This document shows positions 11,148 through 18,978 of a stretch of DNA of 22,606 bases, in pieces. Made by a program: the position numbers and the translations under genes. Positions within the stretch are counted from its first letter, which is position 1, and each line of letters begins with the position of its first letter. The notes under the pieces are model-generated. The model did not search any database. It had not been told where the DNA came from and was given only the letters and a program-made list of their open reading frames with translations. Source of the stretch: a virus; IMG/VR virus record IMGVR_UViG_3300022594_000031, positions 1 through 22,606 of that record, one strand, 5' to 3'.

Positions 11148-13478
11148 TTGAGAGCACTGCGTTTATTCGCAGCACTATTTGTAACACTACTCGCAGGTTT
11201 ATACCCACTAATACTCGCCACACCAGCACACTCGGATAGTCCTGTCATTTTGTACAGCGACTATCAGCAAAAGGTTTCGTCCGCTCAGGCGGCGATAGCT
11301 GCTGACCAGACCGCCACACAGCTGGCTCAGCAGATACTTGACTCTGCTACAGCTGCAAAAGCTGTGGCAGACCAAGTCGTAACAACAGACTCTGCAGCAC
11401 TTACCGCTGCACAAGCAGCGTATGACAATAGCTCAGTAACCGACGGCTCTACCGTTACTGCAGGTCTTATCGCACAGGTGTACAACGACTCACCTCAAGG
11501 CGGCTCACCAACAATTAGCCAATCCACTCTAGTAAAAACGTTGACTGTTTCTCAGATTAACTACAACTGGGGCCAAGGCGTCATATTAGGAACCAACCTA
11601 TCTGACCGTGTAGGCGTTCAGTTCAGCGGCTACATAACCTCACCTACGACTACAAGCTACCGATTCTACGCCCCTGCTGATGACGGTGCCCGAGTATTTA
11701 TTAACGGCGTAATGATTATTAACGACTGGTTTGATAAAGGTGGCGGCGGCTCTACCTCAGCGGCTATCCCATTTACAGCGGGAGTTCCCCAGCAAATCAC
11801 TGTCTGGTATTACGAGAACGGCGGTGGAGCGGCAGTATCTTTGTACTGGAATAACGTCGTTGTCCCAGCCTCAGCCTTCTCTACTGGGGTAGTTCATATG
11901 GTTAAAGACGCCAGCTTACTTCCCGCTATTCAAACAGCTCAATCTAAATACAACGCTGATGTGGCAGCTGATGGCGTAGCTGCTCAAGCTGTTACTGACG
12001 CACAGGCTACTTTGTTATTAGACCAGTCCCAGCTTGCTGCAGCCCAAGCAGTACTGGCAGCTATACCACCGCTAGTTATCAACACCCCTACAAATCTACA
12101 AGAGACCTCACAGGGCGGCTCAGTTACCTTAACGTGGGATGCGCCAACCTCAGGATTAATCCCAGAGCGGTATGCCATCTTCTGGACCAATGGAACTTCC
12201 GCTGGGTGGGGCGTGGCATCAACCACTAACTCTTTAACTTTAACGCCTGATATGTTTGCAAGCACAGGCGGCTGGAATAGCACTTATAGCTTTACTGTGC
12301 GCTCAGATAATGACACGGCGCAAATGTACTCTAATCAGTCAGCTTCTGTGACGGTGTATCTTGCGGACCCGAACCCACCAGTCGTCGTAGTGATTCCTCC
12401 ATTGCCCGTCGTGACTCCTCCTGCCACGGAAGAGACGAGTACCGTTGTTGACTCTTCAACCGCTGTTCCAGCTCCCACTGTTTCGCCCAGCGATACTCCT
12501 GCACCGTCAGATACACAGACAGTAGAACAAACCCCAACGTCACCAACACCAGACCCAGTACCTCAGACACCTGACACCTCCACGGTAGTTTCTACGCCCG
12601 ATACATCAACAGTTATTGTTGATACCTCCACAGTTATTACTGATACATCTTCCAGCGAAGTTGTTCAGCAGCCTGTCGTGACGCCTCCCGTACCAACTCC
12701 GACTCCTGCCCCCGCGCCAGAACCTCAGCCTGCGCCTGCTCCGCAGCCTGCGCCACAACCTGAACCCACTCCAACTCCTGAGCCTGCTCCTTCGCCAGAG
12801 CCGTCACCTGCTCCTGCACCTCAGCCACCCCCTGACCCTGTTCCATCTCCAGACCCATCTCCTGCACCCACGCCGCAGCCAAGCCCAGCACCCGCACCTG
12901 CTCCTTCGCCAGAGCCTGTACCCGCTCCTGCGCCCAGTCCAGAGCCGACGCCAACTCCTGAACCCGTAGTTGAGCCATCTAGTCCTCCTGTAGTACCTGG
13001 CCTTGTTCCTAATAATCCTGACCAATTGTCCGATACTACACCAAAAGAAGCGCCAGCAGAAGTACTTGTGGCGCACGTACAAGTAGACCAAGTAGGTGTG
13101 GAGAACGGTGGTATTGCGTTCTACGGAACTAAATCCGCTCCACAAGTTGTAGGTGAAGACGGCAAGTTAACTCCACCTGCTCCGCCTCCTGGTTCTGGTC
13201 TCCCGATTCCTCCAGACGCCATCACGGTGGCTGCGACCTTTATCGGTCAGCCAGGAGGCACCACATTTAACTCACCTGACGTTGCTGTTCCAGTAGTGGC
13301 AAAGCCTGTAACAGGTGCCCTTGCCTCAGTACCTGGAGTAGAGGCATTAAACAAGTCCTTCGTAGCGGTTGAGAACATCGGAAATGACATGTCTCCAATT
13401 ACCCGCAAGAAGGCAAAGAAGATTCTGGTCGCAACATTGATTGCTGGTCAGATTGCCCAACTGAGAAGGAGAAACTAA
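11148..13478 (+). CDS. Exported PA14/Fn3 protein with proline-rich stalk
   Basis: A 776-residue protein starting at TTG 11148; GGGAGA lies just upstream and an in-frame TGA precedes it. Residues 1-29 are a Sec signal peptide (basic start, long hydrophobic core, T-P-A-H-S cleavage region). Two Ala-rich helices (about 40-95 and 255-305) flank a PA14 domain (about 104-245) with 'YRFYAPADDGARVFING' and 'WYYENGGGAAVSLYW'. A fibronectin type III domain follows (about 311-404). Residues about 408-630 are a Pro/Thr/Ala/Glu stalk with D-T-S-T-V repeats, then P-A-P/P-E-P repeats. The last 25 residues are a short hydrophobic helix between K-K-A-K-K and R-R-R-N, like a tail anchor; there is no LPXTG. PA14 domains usually bind carbohydrate. 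It could be a host-surface adhesin, a receptor mask or a virion fibre. The signal peptide favours export from the infected cell. Confidence 0.85.
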   Translation: MRALRLFAALFVTLLAGLYPLILATPAHSDSPVILYSDYQQKVSSAQAAIAADQTATQLAQQILDSATAAKAVADQVVTTDSAALTAAQAAYDNSSVTDGSTVTAGLIAQVYNDSPQGGSPTISQSTLVKTLTVSQINYNWGQGVILGTNLSDRVGVQFSGYITSPTTTSYRFYAPADDGARVFINGVMIINDWFDKGGGGSTSAAIPFTAGVPQQITVWYYENGGGAAVSLYWNNVVVPASAFSTGVVHMVKDASLLPAIQTAQSKYNADVAADGVAAQAVTDAQATLLLDQSQLAAAQAVLAAIPPLVINTPTNLQETSQGGSVTLTWDAPTSGLIPERYAIFWTNGTSAGWGVASTTNSLTLTPDMFASTGGWNSTYSFTVRSDNDTAQMYSNQSASVTVYLADPNPPVVVVIPPLPVVTPPATEETSTVVDSSTAVPAPTVSPSDTPAPSDTQTVEQTPTSPTPDPVPQTPDTSTVVSTPDTSTVIVDTSTVITDTSSSEVVQQPVVTPPVPTPTPAPAPEPQPAPAPQPAPQPEPTPTPEPAPSPEPSPAPAPQPPPDPVPSPDPSPAPTPQPSPAPAPAPSPEPVPAPAPSPEPTPTPEPVVEPSSPPVVPGLVPNNPDQLSDTTPKEAPAEVLVAHVQVDQVGVENGGIAFYGTKSAPQVVGEDGKLTPPAPPPGSGLPIPPDAITVAATFIGQPGGTTFNSPDVAVPVVAKPVTGALASVPGVEALNKSFVAVENIGNDMSPITRKKAKKILVATLIAGQIAQLRRRN
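12360..13000 (+). repeat. Proline-rich stalk coding repeats
   Basis: This internal part of the PA14 gene encodes four D-T-S-T-V-like units, then a long run of P-A-P, P-E-P, P-Q-P and P-S-P units. At the DNA level a stretch near 12782 recurs near 12896 (CTGCTCCTTCGCCAGAGCC in both). Such repeats are prone to length change by slippage or recombination. Confidence 0.8.
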
Positions 13479-13660
13479 TGAAGTTCATTAGAGAGCTCAT
13501 CCAAGACCTAGCTAACCAGATTTGGACCTTCCTGGGTCTCTTCGTAGGTTGGCTGGTTCTGACTGGCTCGGCAAAAAAGGTAATCGGAGAGTCGATTTTA
13601 TTCTCGACCTTCCTTTGGATTACATCGTTCAGAATAAGAAACCCTAAGGAGAAGAAGTAA
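13478..13660 (+). CDS. Small two-segment membrane protein of the lysis cassette
   Basis: A 60-residue protein overlapping the PA14 stop by one base and the next gene's start by one base. It contains two hydrophobic stretches (about residues 15-30 'IWTFLGLFVGWLVLTG' and 38-50 'ESILFSTFLWITSF') and a basic C-terminus (R-N-P-K-E-K-K). Size, topology and position before a second membrane protein and the endolysin fit a holin or antiholin. There is no family signature that decides between them. Confidence 0.65.
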   Translation: MKFIRELIQDLANQIWTFLGLFVGWLVLTGSAKKVIGESILFSTFLWITSFRIRNPKEKK

Positions 13661-14061
13661 TGAAAGACAACATTAAGCTATTCTGGAACGTCCTTATGCG
13701 CATCGTCGCGGCGTTCACAGCAACCGCACTGGGAGTTATCGGTGCTGGAGCAATCGCCCACATCTCTACTCTTAAAGCAATGACCGTAGCAGGCCTTACT
13801 GCCTGTGCAACTGTTGTAGAGAAGTTAGCTCGTGGCTTCATGGACGACGGCAAGCTATCACTTGATGAAATTAACGCAGCATTTGCTGCTGTTGACACCC
13901 AGGCTAAGACCGCAGCAGACCTTCAGGTAGAAGCTCGTCAGTCAGGCACAGACCTCACTGTCTCTGCCGTTGATGGCTCTGTTACACCCGCAGTTGCCCC
14001 TGCAGCACCTGTTGCCCCAGCTGTAGAATCAGCTCCAGAAGACGACCCACACTACAACTAA
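13660..14061 (+). CDS. Holin candidate (r1t-type-like)
   Basis: A 133-residue protein with AAGGAG before its ATG. It contains hydrophobic segments at about residues 10-33 ('MRIVAAFTATALGVIGAGAIAH') and 38-52 ('KAMTVAGLTACATVVEKLA'). The soluble C-terminal half has a short acidic 'DDGKLSLDEINAAF' stretch and ends in an Ala/Pro-rich tail. Position eight bases before the endolysin and two N-terminal membrane segments fit actinophage holins. It would form the membrane lesion that times lysis. The D-x-G-K-L-S-L-D-E-I segment resembles an EF-hand-type loop, but one loop alone is not proof of calcium binding. Confidence 0.7.
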   Translation: MKDNIKLFWNVLMRIVAAFTATALGVIGAGAIAHISTLKAMTVAGLTACATVVEKLARGFMDDGKLSLDEINAAFAAVDTQAKTAADLQVEARQSGTDLTVSAVDGSVTPAVAPAAPVAPAVESAPEDDPHYN

Positions 14062-14069
14062 GGAATAAC

Positions 14070-14873
14070 ATGGCATTAGGAAATGTAGGAAACCCAGTAC
14101 CACCAGTAACGGACGCCCAGCCAGGAACAGCAGCTCGTATGCTTGAAGTGGCTAAGTCACAGGTTGGTGTTATCGAGGGACCAAAAGATAACGAAACACT
14201 TTACGGCGCTTTTACCAAGGCTAACTTCCAAGCATGGTGCGGAAGTTTGATGATGTGGTGCGCTGATAAGGCAGGAGTAAAGCTTCCTAATACTGTCTAC
14301 ACCCCAGCGGGTGCAGCAGCGTTTAAGAAGATGGGCGCTTGGGCAGATGCGGCTAACGCACACCCACAGCCAGGAGACCTTGTCTACTTCTCCTTTATTC
14401 CAGCCGCTAAGCCAGATAGCCCAATTCAGCACGTTGGTATTGTGGTTAAGGACAACGGCGATGGAACCATCACTACTGTAGAGGGAAACACCACACCAGA
14501 CTCAAAGCCAAAGGGCTCACCTAATAACGGTGGCGAGTGTGCTATGAATGTCCGCGGCTACAAAGTTGATAACAAGCGCCACTTGTGGGCATCTGTTGTT
14601 GGCTTCGGTCGCCCCTCATACACAGATGGGGTCCATGCTAGCCCAGCTACACCTGTAGTTAAGCAAGTTCCCCCATTCCCAGGTCAAGTAAAGCCTGGCG
14701 ATACTGGAGATGCCGTAAAGCTTATCCAAGAAGCTTTGGACCTTGACGCTGATGGTCAATATGGCCCAGCTACCAAGAAGGCTATCTTGGCTATTCAAGA
14801 CGCTCACCCTGGTCTTGATTCCAACGGAATTGTTGGTCCAAAGACCTGGCAGGAAATCTTTAATCACGCATAA
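14070..14873 (+). CDS. Endolysin: CHAP amidase/peptidase with peptidoglycan-binding domain
   Basis: A 267-residue protein. The N-terminal CHAP domain (about residues 25-180) has catalytic Cys57 in 'AWCGSLMMWC', His121 in 'QHVGIVV', and the third polar position around Glu138/Asn140 ('VEGNT'). The C-terminal domain (about 205-265) is a PG_binding_1 repeat ('VKPGDTGDAVKLIQEAL ... DGQYGPATKKAI ... GIVGPKTW'). CHAP enzymes cut the peptide or the amide bond of peptidoglycan; which one cannot be told. There is no signal peptide, so release needs a holin, consistent with the two membrane-protein genes directly upstream. AAGGAA precedes ATG 14070, and an intrinsic terminator follows. Confidence 0.93.
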   Translation: MALGNVGNPVPPVTDAQPGTAARMLEVAKSQVGVIEGPKDNETLYGAFTKANFQAWCGSLMMWCADKAGVKLPNTVYTPAGAAAFKKMGAWADAANAHPQPGDLVYFSFIPAAKPDSPIQHVGIVVKDNGDGTITTVEGNTTPDSKPKGSPNNGGECAMNVRGYKVDNKRHLWASVVGFGRPSYTDGVHASPATPVVKQVPPFPGQVKPGDTGDAVKLIQEALDLDADGQYGPATKKAILAIQDAHPGLDSNGIVGPKTWQEIFNHA

Positions 14874-14891
14874 GCGTTAAGTAAAGACTAG

Positions 14892-14926
14892 CGGCCTTAT
14901 CCTTTACATAAGGGATAGGGCCGTTT
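14892..14926 (+). terminator. Intrinsic terminator after the lysis cassette
   Basis: CGGCCTTATCC (14892-14902) pairs with GGATAGGGCCG (14913-14923) over eleven positions, with one G-U, and is followed by TTTCCTT. It ends the PA14-holin-endolysin transcript. Confidence 0.88.
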
Positions 14927-14929
14927 CCT

Positions 14930-14953
14930 TATGCTAAACTTAGGCCTACGAGT
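14930..14953 (+). promoter_or_regulatory. Possible promoter (-10-like TATGCT) behind the lysis terminator
   Basis: TATGCT (14930-14935) follows the terminator directly. GCCTACGAGT (14944-14953) repeats the CCT-containing motif seen after the terminator at 11061 and in the terL leader. There is no clear -35. It would drive the gene at 14975. Confidence 0.25.
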
Positions 14954-14974
14954 CAATATATTGGAGGATTTACA

Positions 14975-15340
14975 GTGGCTACAAAACCAAAGCCGTCCGA
15001 TGTCACAGGACGCACCCGCGCTGCCATGCAGGAGCAATATGCTGAAGAGCAAGCTCAACGTGCTGGCGAAATGTCTCTGGCTACAGCTAAAGCGGCTGAG
15101 AAGCTGGATGACGTCATCGATGCAACCGTACCTAATCGACCAACCATCATTGTGGATAATGCCACAACCGTTGGTAAGGAAAACGATGATATGGTCGAAA
15201 TCCGCGTCATTGAGAATATTGAGAACATGACCCTTGGAGTTGGAAACAACTACAACTTTAAAGCTGGGCAGAAGTACCGCGTTACACGCGCTGTCGCTGA
15301 CCACCTAAAGGAAAAGGGTTACCTAGCTGGCGTTATTTAA
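14975..15340 (+). CDS. Small head/tail-region structural protein, function unknown
   Basis: A 121-residue protein starting at GTG 14975 behind GGAGG. The N-terminal half is a charged helix rich in Ala, Glu and Gln. The C-terminal half is beta-rich, with 'EIRVIENIENMTLGVGNNYNFKAGQKYRV', then a helix 'AVADHLKEKGYL'. The last part (F-x-x-G-x-x-Y-x-V-x-x-x-V-A-x-x-L-x-x-K-G) is a recurrent ending in small phage virion proteins encoded near connectors. The gene forms its own unit between two terminators, suggesting separate and possibly high expression. Confidence 0.65.
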   Translation: MATKPKPSDVTGRTRAAMQEQYAEEQAQRAGEMSLATAKAAEKLDDVIDATVPNRPTIIVDNATTVGKENDDMVEIRVIENIENMTLGVGNNYNFKAGQKYRVTRAVADHLKEKGYLAGVI

Positions 15341-15356
15341 TACTAGCTTTTGAACA

Positions 15357-15387
15357 GGGGCGTCCTTCGGGGCGCCCTTTGTTGTTT
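15357..15387 (+). terminator. Intrinsic terminator with UUCG tetraloop
   Basis: GGGCGTCC (15358-15365), tetraloop TTCG (15366-15369) and GGGCGCCC (15370-15377) form an eight-pair stem with one G-U. TTTGTTGTTT follows. The C-UUCG-G loop is an exceptionally stable RNA tetraloop. The hairpin isolates the gene at 14975 from the connector/fibre genes. Confidence 0.92.
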
Positions 15388-15445
15388 GCGCTGATTTTTT
15401 GGGCATTACCCGCCATCATTGTATGGATACCGAGCAGGGGTGGAC

Positions 15446-16510
15446 GTGGCCGACTTAACAACTTTAGTCTCTAAGGTTCGACTTGAACTAGCAGACCAAC
15501 CAAGACAATTTACCAAGACTTTCGTTGGCGACGGTTCAACTAAGGCTTTTACCCTTGGAGTTAAGCCTGTCGATATTAACACCCTGATGGTTACGGTAAA
15601 CGGAACCGCTCAAGCTATCAACACAGGATATACAGTAGAAGTCACCTACGGCGTAGTTCATCTAGTAACCGCCCCAGCTGCAGGTCAAGCTGTCGTAGTC
15701 ACTGGCAACGTTTTCCGATACTTTACAGACGACGACCTTACGGGCTTTGTTAATACCGCTGTGACCCAGCACACTTACAATAGAGTAGATGCTTACGGCA
15801 GTTTAATTACCATCGGAACCCTACCCCCAGTTGAAGACTACCCCCTAACTATCTTGGCTACGATTGAAGCCTTATGGGCTCTCGCCACAGACGCATCTTT
15901 TGATATCAATATCCAAGCCCCAGACGGCGTAAGCATTCCCCGCTCGGAGCGCTACCGCCAACTTATTAACACCATCCAAGCTCGTTGGGACCAATATCAT
16001 CAGCTCTGCTCGGCTCTCAATATTGGTCTTTGGAAAATGGAGATTGGTACGCTCATACGTACATCTCGTACAACCAACAAGTACGTGCCAATCTACATGG
16101 GTCAGGAAGTGGACGACTCTCGTATGCCAGAGCGCGTCTACATCCAGAACAACCTCCTTGGACGCACCCCTACTCCAACAACCGCTCAGCTCTACGACAT
16201 CATCCTTTATCAAGGCGACTCATGGTCTGCGGAGTTTGACTTCCCATTTGATGTGACGGGTCTTGTCTTTAAAGCACAAATACGAACCTACCCAAACTCT
16301 CCGTCACTGTATGGAACATTTACTATCAATGTCCTCTCTACATCGTCAGACCTAAGCCGAGTTCAGCTTGTTCTTACAAAGTCAGACACTGCTTACTTAC
16401 CAGTCCGAGCATTCTGGGATTTGCAAGCTACGGCCCCTGGCGATGACAACTTTGAAGAAACGTATATTCGCGGACAGGTCTTTACTACCCAGGAGGTGAC
16501 CCTTGACTAA
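15446..16510 (+). CDS. Probable connector protein fused to a fibre-type (BppU-like) C-terminal domain
   Basis: A 354-residue protein. The frame is open from TTG 15419, but AGGGG at 15436-15440 sits five bases before GTG 15446, where the typical opening 'ADLTTLVSKVRLELAD' begins. The N-terminal part (to about 190) combines this helix with a 'FVGDGSTKAFTLG' beta module. It continues into a helical region with 'TILATIEALWALATD', like head-tail connector proteins that plug the portal. The C-terminal about 105 residues ('LYQGDSWSAEFDFPFDVTGLVFKAQIR ... VFTTQEVTL') resemble the N-terminal immunoglobulin-like domain of baseplate/fibre proteins such as BppU. One protein linking connector and fibre-type modules is unusual. 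It is coupled to the next gene by an overlap. Confidence 0.7.
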   Translation: MADLTTLVSKVRLELADQPRQFTKTFVGDGSTKAFTLGVKPVDINTLMVTVNGTAQAINTGYTVEVTYGVVHLVTAPAAGQAVVVTGNVFRYFTDDDLTGFVNTAVTQHTYNRVDAYGSLITIGTLPPVEDYPLTILATIEALWALATDASFDINIQAPDGVSIPRSERYRQLINTIQARWDQYHQLCSALNIGLWKMEIGTLIRTSRTTNKYVPIYMGQEVDDSRMPERVYIQNNLLGRTPTPTTAQLYDIILYQGDSWSAEFDFPFDVTGLVFKAQIRTYPNSPSLYGTFTINVLSTSSDLSRVQLVLTKSDTAYLPVRAFWDLQATAPGDDNFEETYIRGQVFTTQEVTLD

Positions 16511-16871
16511 TCGCCTCAAGAATATAAATGTCATTCCCCCAGCCCCAATTATTGTAACTGTTACATCGGGACAAGCTGGTGGTCGCGGCGTTCAGGGAAT
16601 TCAAGGAACAGGTATCCAAGGAACCCAAGGCCTTATTGGCCCTCAAGGACTCACTGGAGCTACAGGCTCTGCGGAATCCATATCTTACGTTTACACCCAG
16701 AACACCCCAAGCGATACGTGGGCCATTTCCCACAACTTAAACTTCTACCCTAACGTTACATTCCAGGACTCTGGAGGTACAATTGTAGAAGGCGAAATCA
16801 ACTACACCACTCGGAATACTCTCACCGCTACATTCTCGGCAGCATTCTCAGGCAAGGCCTATCTAAGTTAA
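16503..16871 (+). CDS. Short collagen-repeat fibre protein
   Basis: A 122-residue protein. The TTG start at 16503 has a near-perfect AGGAGGTGA six bases upstream and overlaps the previous stop. After a hydrophobic N-terminus, residues about 27-56 are Gly-X-Y repeats rich in Gln ('GIQGTQGLIGPQGLTGATG'). The C-terminal about 60 residues form a small beta domain: 'WAISHNLNFYPNVTFQD', then 'NTLTATFSAAFSGKAYLS'. The W-x-I-x-H-N-L-x-x-Y-P-x-V-T pattern recurs at the ends of phage tail fibres. It resembles the 'TVTHNLGTRDVVVSVYD' end of the next gene product. Probably a trimeric virion fibre. Confidence 0.75.
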   Translation: MTNRLKNINVIPPAPIIVTVTSGQAGGRGVQGIQGTGIQGTQGLIGPQGLTGATGSAESISYVYTQNTPSDTWAISHNLNFYPNVTFQDSGGTIVEGEINYTTRNTLTATFSAAFSGKAYLS

Positions 16872-16892
16872 TTATCTTAAGGAGATAATCGA

Positions 16893-18974
16893 GTGGCACG
16901 TAAATATTTAACCCCTATTGACCTTACAGGTCTCGAACTACAAAACTTCAAGGTTCAAAACCTTGCAACTGACCCTTCCGCATACGGAAAGGGCCACACC
17001 TACTACAACACCGCACATAACGAACTTCGTGTATATGACGGTTCAGCTTGGCAGCCAGTTGGTGGAGCAATTGCTTACGGCAATACAGCCTCTCGCCCAG
17101 CTGCAGGTAACGCAGGAAATGCGTATGCAGATACCCAGACACAGACCCTTTACATCGATAACGGAACCGCATGGGTTCAAATTGGTGTCAACTCTACTGA
17201 CGTTTCAACAGCTATTTCTAACGCTGCAATCACTTCAACAGACCAGCTCTCTGAAGGTACGACCAACCTTTACTATACAGATTCGCGTGCACGCGGCGCC
17301 GTATCTGCATCTTCAAGCCAAGGTCTTTCTTACGATTCTGGTACTGGTGTATTTAGTGTTGATTACACAAGCCTTGAATCAAACCTTGTAACAGACGGCT
17401 TTGCTAAGACTTCAGATATCCCAACTGCTCAGTCTATTGCCAATGAGATTGCTGGCGACCTTGTCACAGGCTCTACATACCTCACCACAGGTACCAACGC
17501 AGGTAACACTTATGTTGACCTAAATCTTTCAACTCTTGAGTCACAACTTGTTAGCGACAGTTTTGCTAAGTTGTCTGACATCTCAGGTAACTACATCACT
17601 GCAGTTGATTCTAACGTCTTCAATGTTGACAGTGGAACTCTTCAACTAAACTCAGTTGTTGAGTTCACCAACGGTGAACTGCATCTACGCAAGACCGAAT
17701 ACTGGAACGATGGAACCCAGTATGGCATTATTACCAATAATAGCAACACCTTTAAGCAGGTAGCAACACAAGGTGATTTTGCTATTGAGTCAAACAATGG
17801 TTGGGTGTCACTTGCTGGTGATAGCGGAGTTGAATCACTATCTAACTTCCAAACAACTTCTGGAAACAACATTACATCAGGAAACAACCTGTATGTAAAG
17901 AACGGCATCTACGCTGGTGGAACTGATACAGAGACTGATGGTTATCTGTACATTCAGGATGCTTCAGGCAACAACCTCGTAAGCCTAAGCGGAACTGCTG
18001 GTGCAGGTGTTATCGAGACACATGGTACTGTCAACCTCTACCGTGCATACGGTGATGGTGGCACACAGTACGCAGCAATCAACAGCGATGCAGACAACAA
18101 CCTCATCATCAACGCTTACGATAACAACCTCATTCTTCAGGCTGATTCTAGCCGTGCTTACATTGGCTCTGTTACTGACGGTAACAAGATTGCAACGATG
18201 TCAGACGTCAATGCTGCTGCACAAGGTCTTTATGTTCTTGGCTCAGTCCGCACTGCTACAGACTCAAACATTGACATTACTGCCAATGCTTCTGCCCCAA
18301 TCAGTGGCGTTACGCTTGTAAACGGTGACCGTGTTCTGGTTAAGTCACAGTCAACTGCGACTGAAAACGGAATTTACATTTACAACTCTGGGTCTCAAAC
18401 ACTTGTTCCATCTGCAAACCCTGTAGATGCAGATATCAAGGAAGGTTCCTACACTCTCGTAGAAGAAGGAACCTACGCTGCTCAAGGTTGGATTGTCACA
18501 GCATTTACTGCTGGAGCATCTACTTGGACACAGTTCTCAGCCGCTGGTGAGTACACCGCAGGTTATGGAATTGATATCTCTGGTGGCTCTATCTCAGTCA
18601 AACTTGATTCAGACAGCCTTTCAGAGTCAGGTTCTGGCCTAAAGGTAAACATCAAGTCAAACGGTGGTTTGGATAACGATAGCGGTGTTTATGTAAAGAC
18701 TGCTAACGGTGTAACCGTTGATGGTAGCGGCAACGTTACAATTGACACCGCAGTTGTTGTACGCAAGTACGCAGCTCTTGTTGGTGATGGTACAAACACC
18801 TCGTTTACCGTTACCCACAACCTTGGAACACGCGATGTAGTAGTGTCTGTCTATGACGCTGCAACATACGAAGAAGTGATGACTGATGTAACCCGCACTT
18901 CTACAAACGCCGTGTCTGTTGGATTTGCAGTAGCGCCAACAGCCGACGCCTACCGTGTGGTTGTCCACGCTTAA
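16893..18974 (+). CDS. Modular tail-fibre protein
   Basis: A 693-residue protein starting at GTG 16893 behind AAGGAGA. It is rich in Ser, Thr, Asn, Gly and Asp, with a chain of small beta modules. Residues about 30-100 hold two 'Y-x-x-T ... L-x-V-Y/I-D-x-G-x-A-W' units. At about 114-136 is the fibre motif 'TDQLSEGTTNLYYTDSRAR'. 'LVTDGFAKTSDI' and 'LVSDSFAKLSDI' mark two repeats near 165-235. Residues about 445-545 hold an 'NGDRVLVKSQSTATENGIY' module that recurs in the giant gene at 19195. The C-terminus (about 623-693) holds 'FTVTHNLGTRDVVVSVYD', a fibre-tip domain also seen in the preceding gene. It probably forms a trimeric shaft and contacts the host surface. No enzymatic motif is seen. 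Confidence 0.8.
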   Translation: MARKYLTPIDLTGLELQNFKVQNLATDPSAYGKGHTYYNTAHNELRVYDGSAWQPVGGAIAYGNTASRPAAGNAGNAYADTQTQTLYIDNGTAWVQIGVNSTDVSTAISNAAITSTDQLSEGTTNLYYTDSRARGAVSASSSQGLSYDSGTGVFSVDYTSLESNLVTDGFAKTSDIPTAQSIANEIAGDLVTGSTYLTTGTNAGNTYVDLNLSTLESQLVSDSFAKLSDISGNYITAVDSNVFNVDSGTLQLNSVVEFTNGELHLRKTEYWNDGTQYGIITNNSNTFKQVATQGDFAIESNNGWVSLAGDSGVESLSNFQTTSGNNITSGNNLYVKNGIYAGGTDTETDGYLYIQDASGNNLVSLSGTAGAGVIETHGTVNLYRAYGDGGTQYAAINSDADNNLIINAYDNNLILQADSSRAYIGSVTDGNKIATMSDVNAAAQGLYVLGSVRTATDSNIDITANASAPISGVTLVNGDRVLVKSQSTATENGIYIYNSGSQTLVPSANPVDADIKEGSYTLVEEGTYAAQGWIVTAFTAGASTWTQFSAAGEYTAGYGIDISGGSISVKLDSDSLSESGSGLKVNIKSNGGLDNDSGVYVKTANGVTVDGSGNVTIDTAVVVRKYAALVGDGTNTSFTVTHNLGTRDVVVSVYDAATYEEVMTDVTRTSTNAVSVGFAVAPTADAYRVVVHA

Positions 18975-18978
18975 TTAA

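Noticed and set aside
12637-13145. Minus-strand frames opposite the proline-rich stalk
   Set aside because: Antisense of CCN/GCN codons gives GGN/Gln/Trp/Arg-rich low-complexity peptides without credible domains.
15378-15445. Promoter TTGGGC-17-TATGGA before the connector gene
   Set aside because: Only three of six positions match in each hexamer, so it is too weak to list as a feature.
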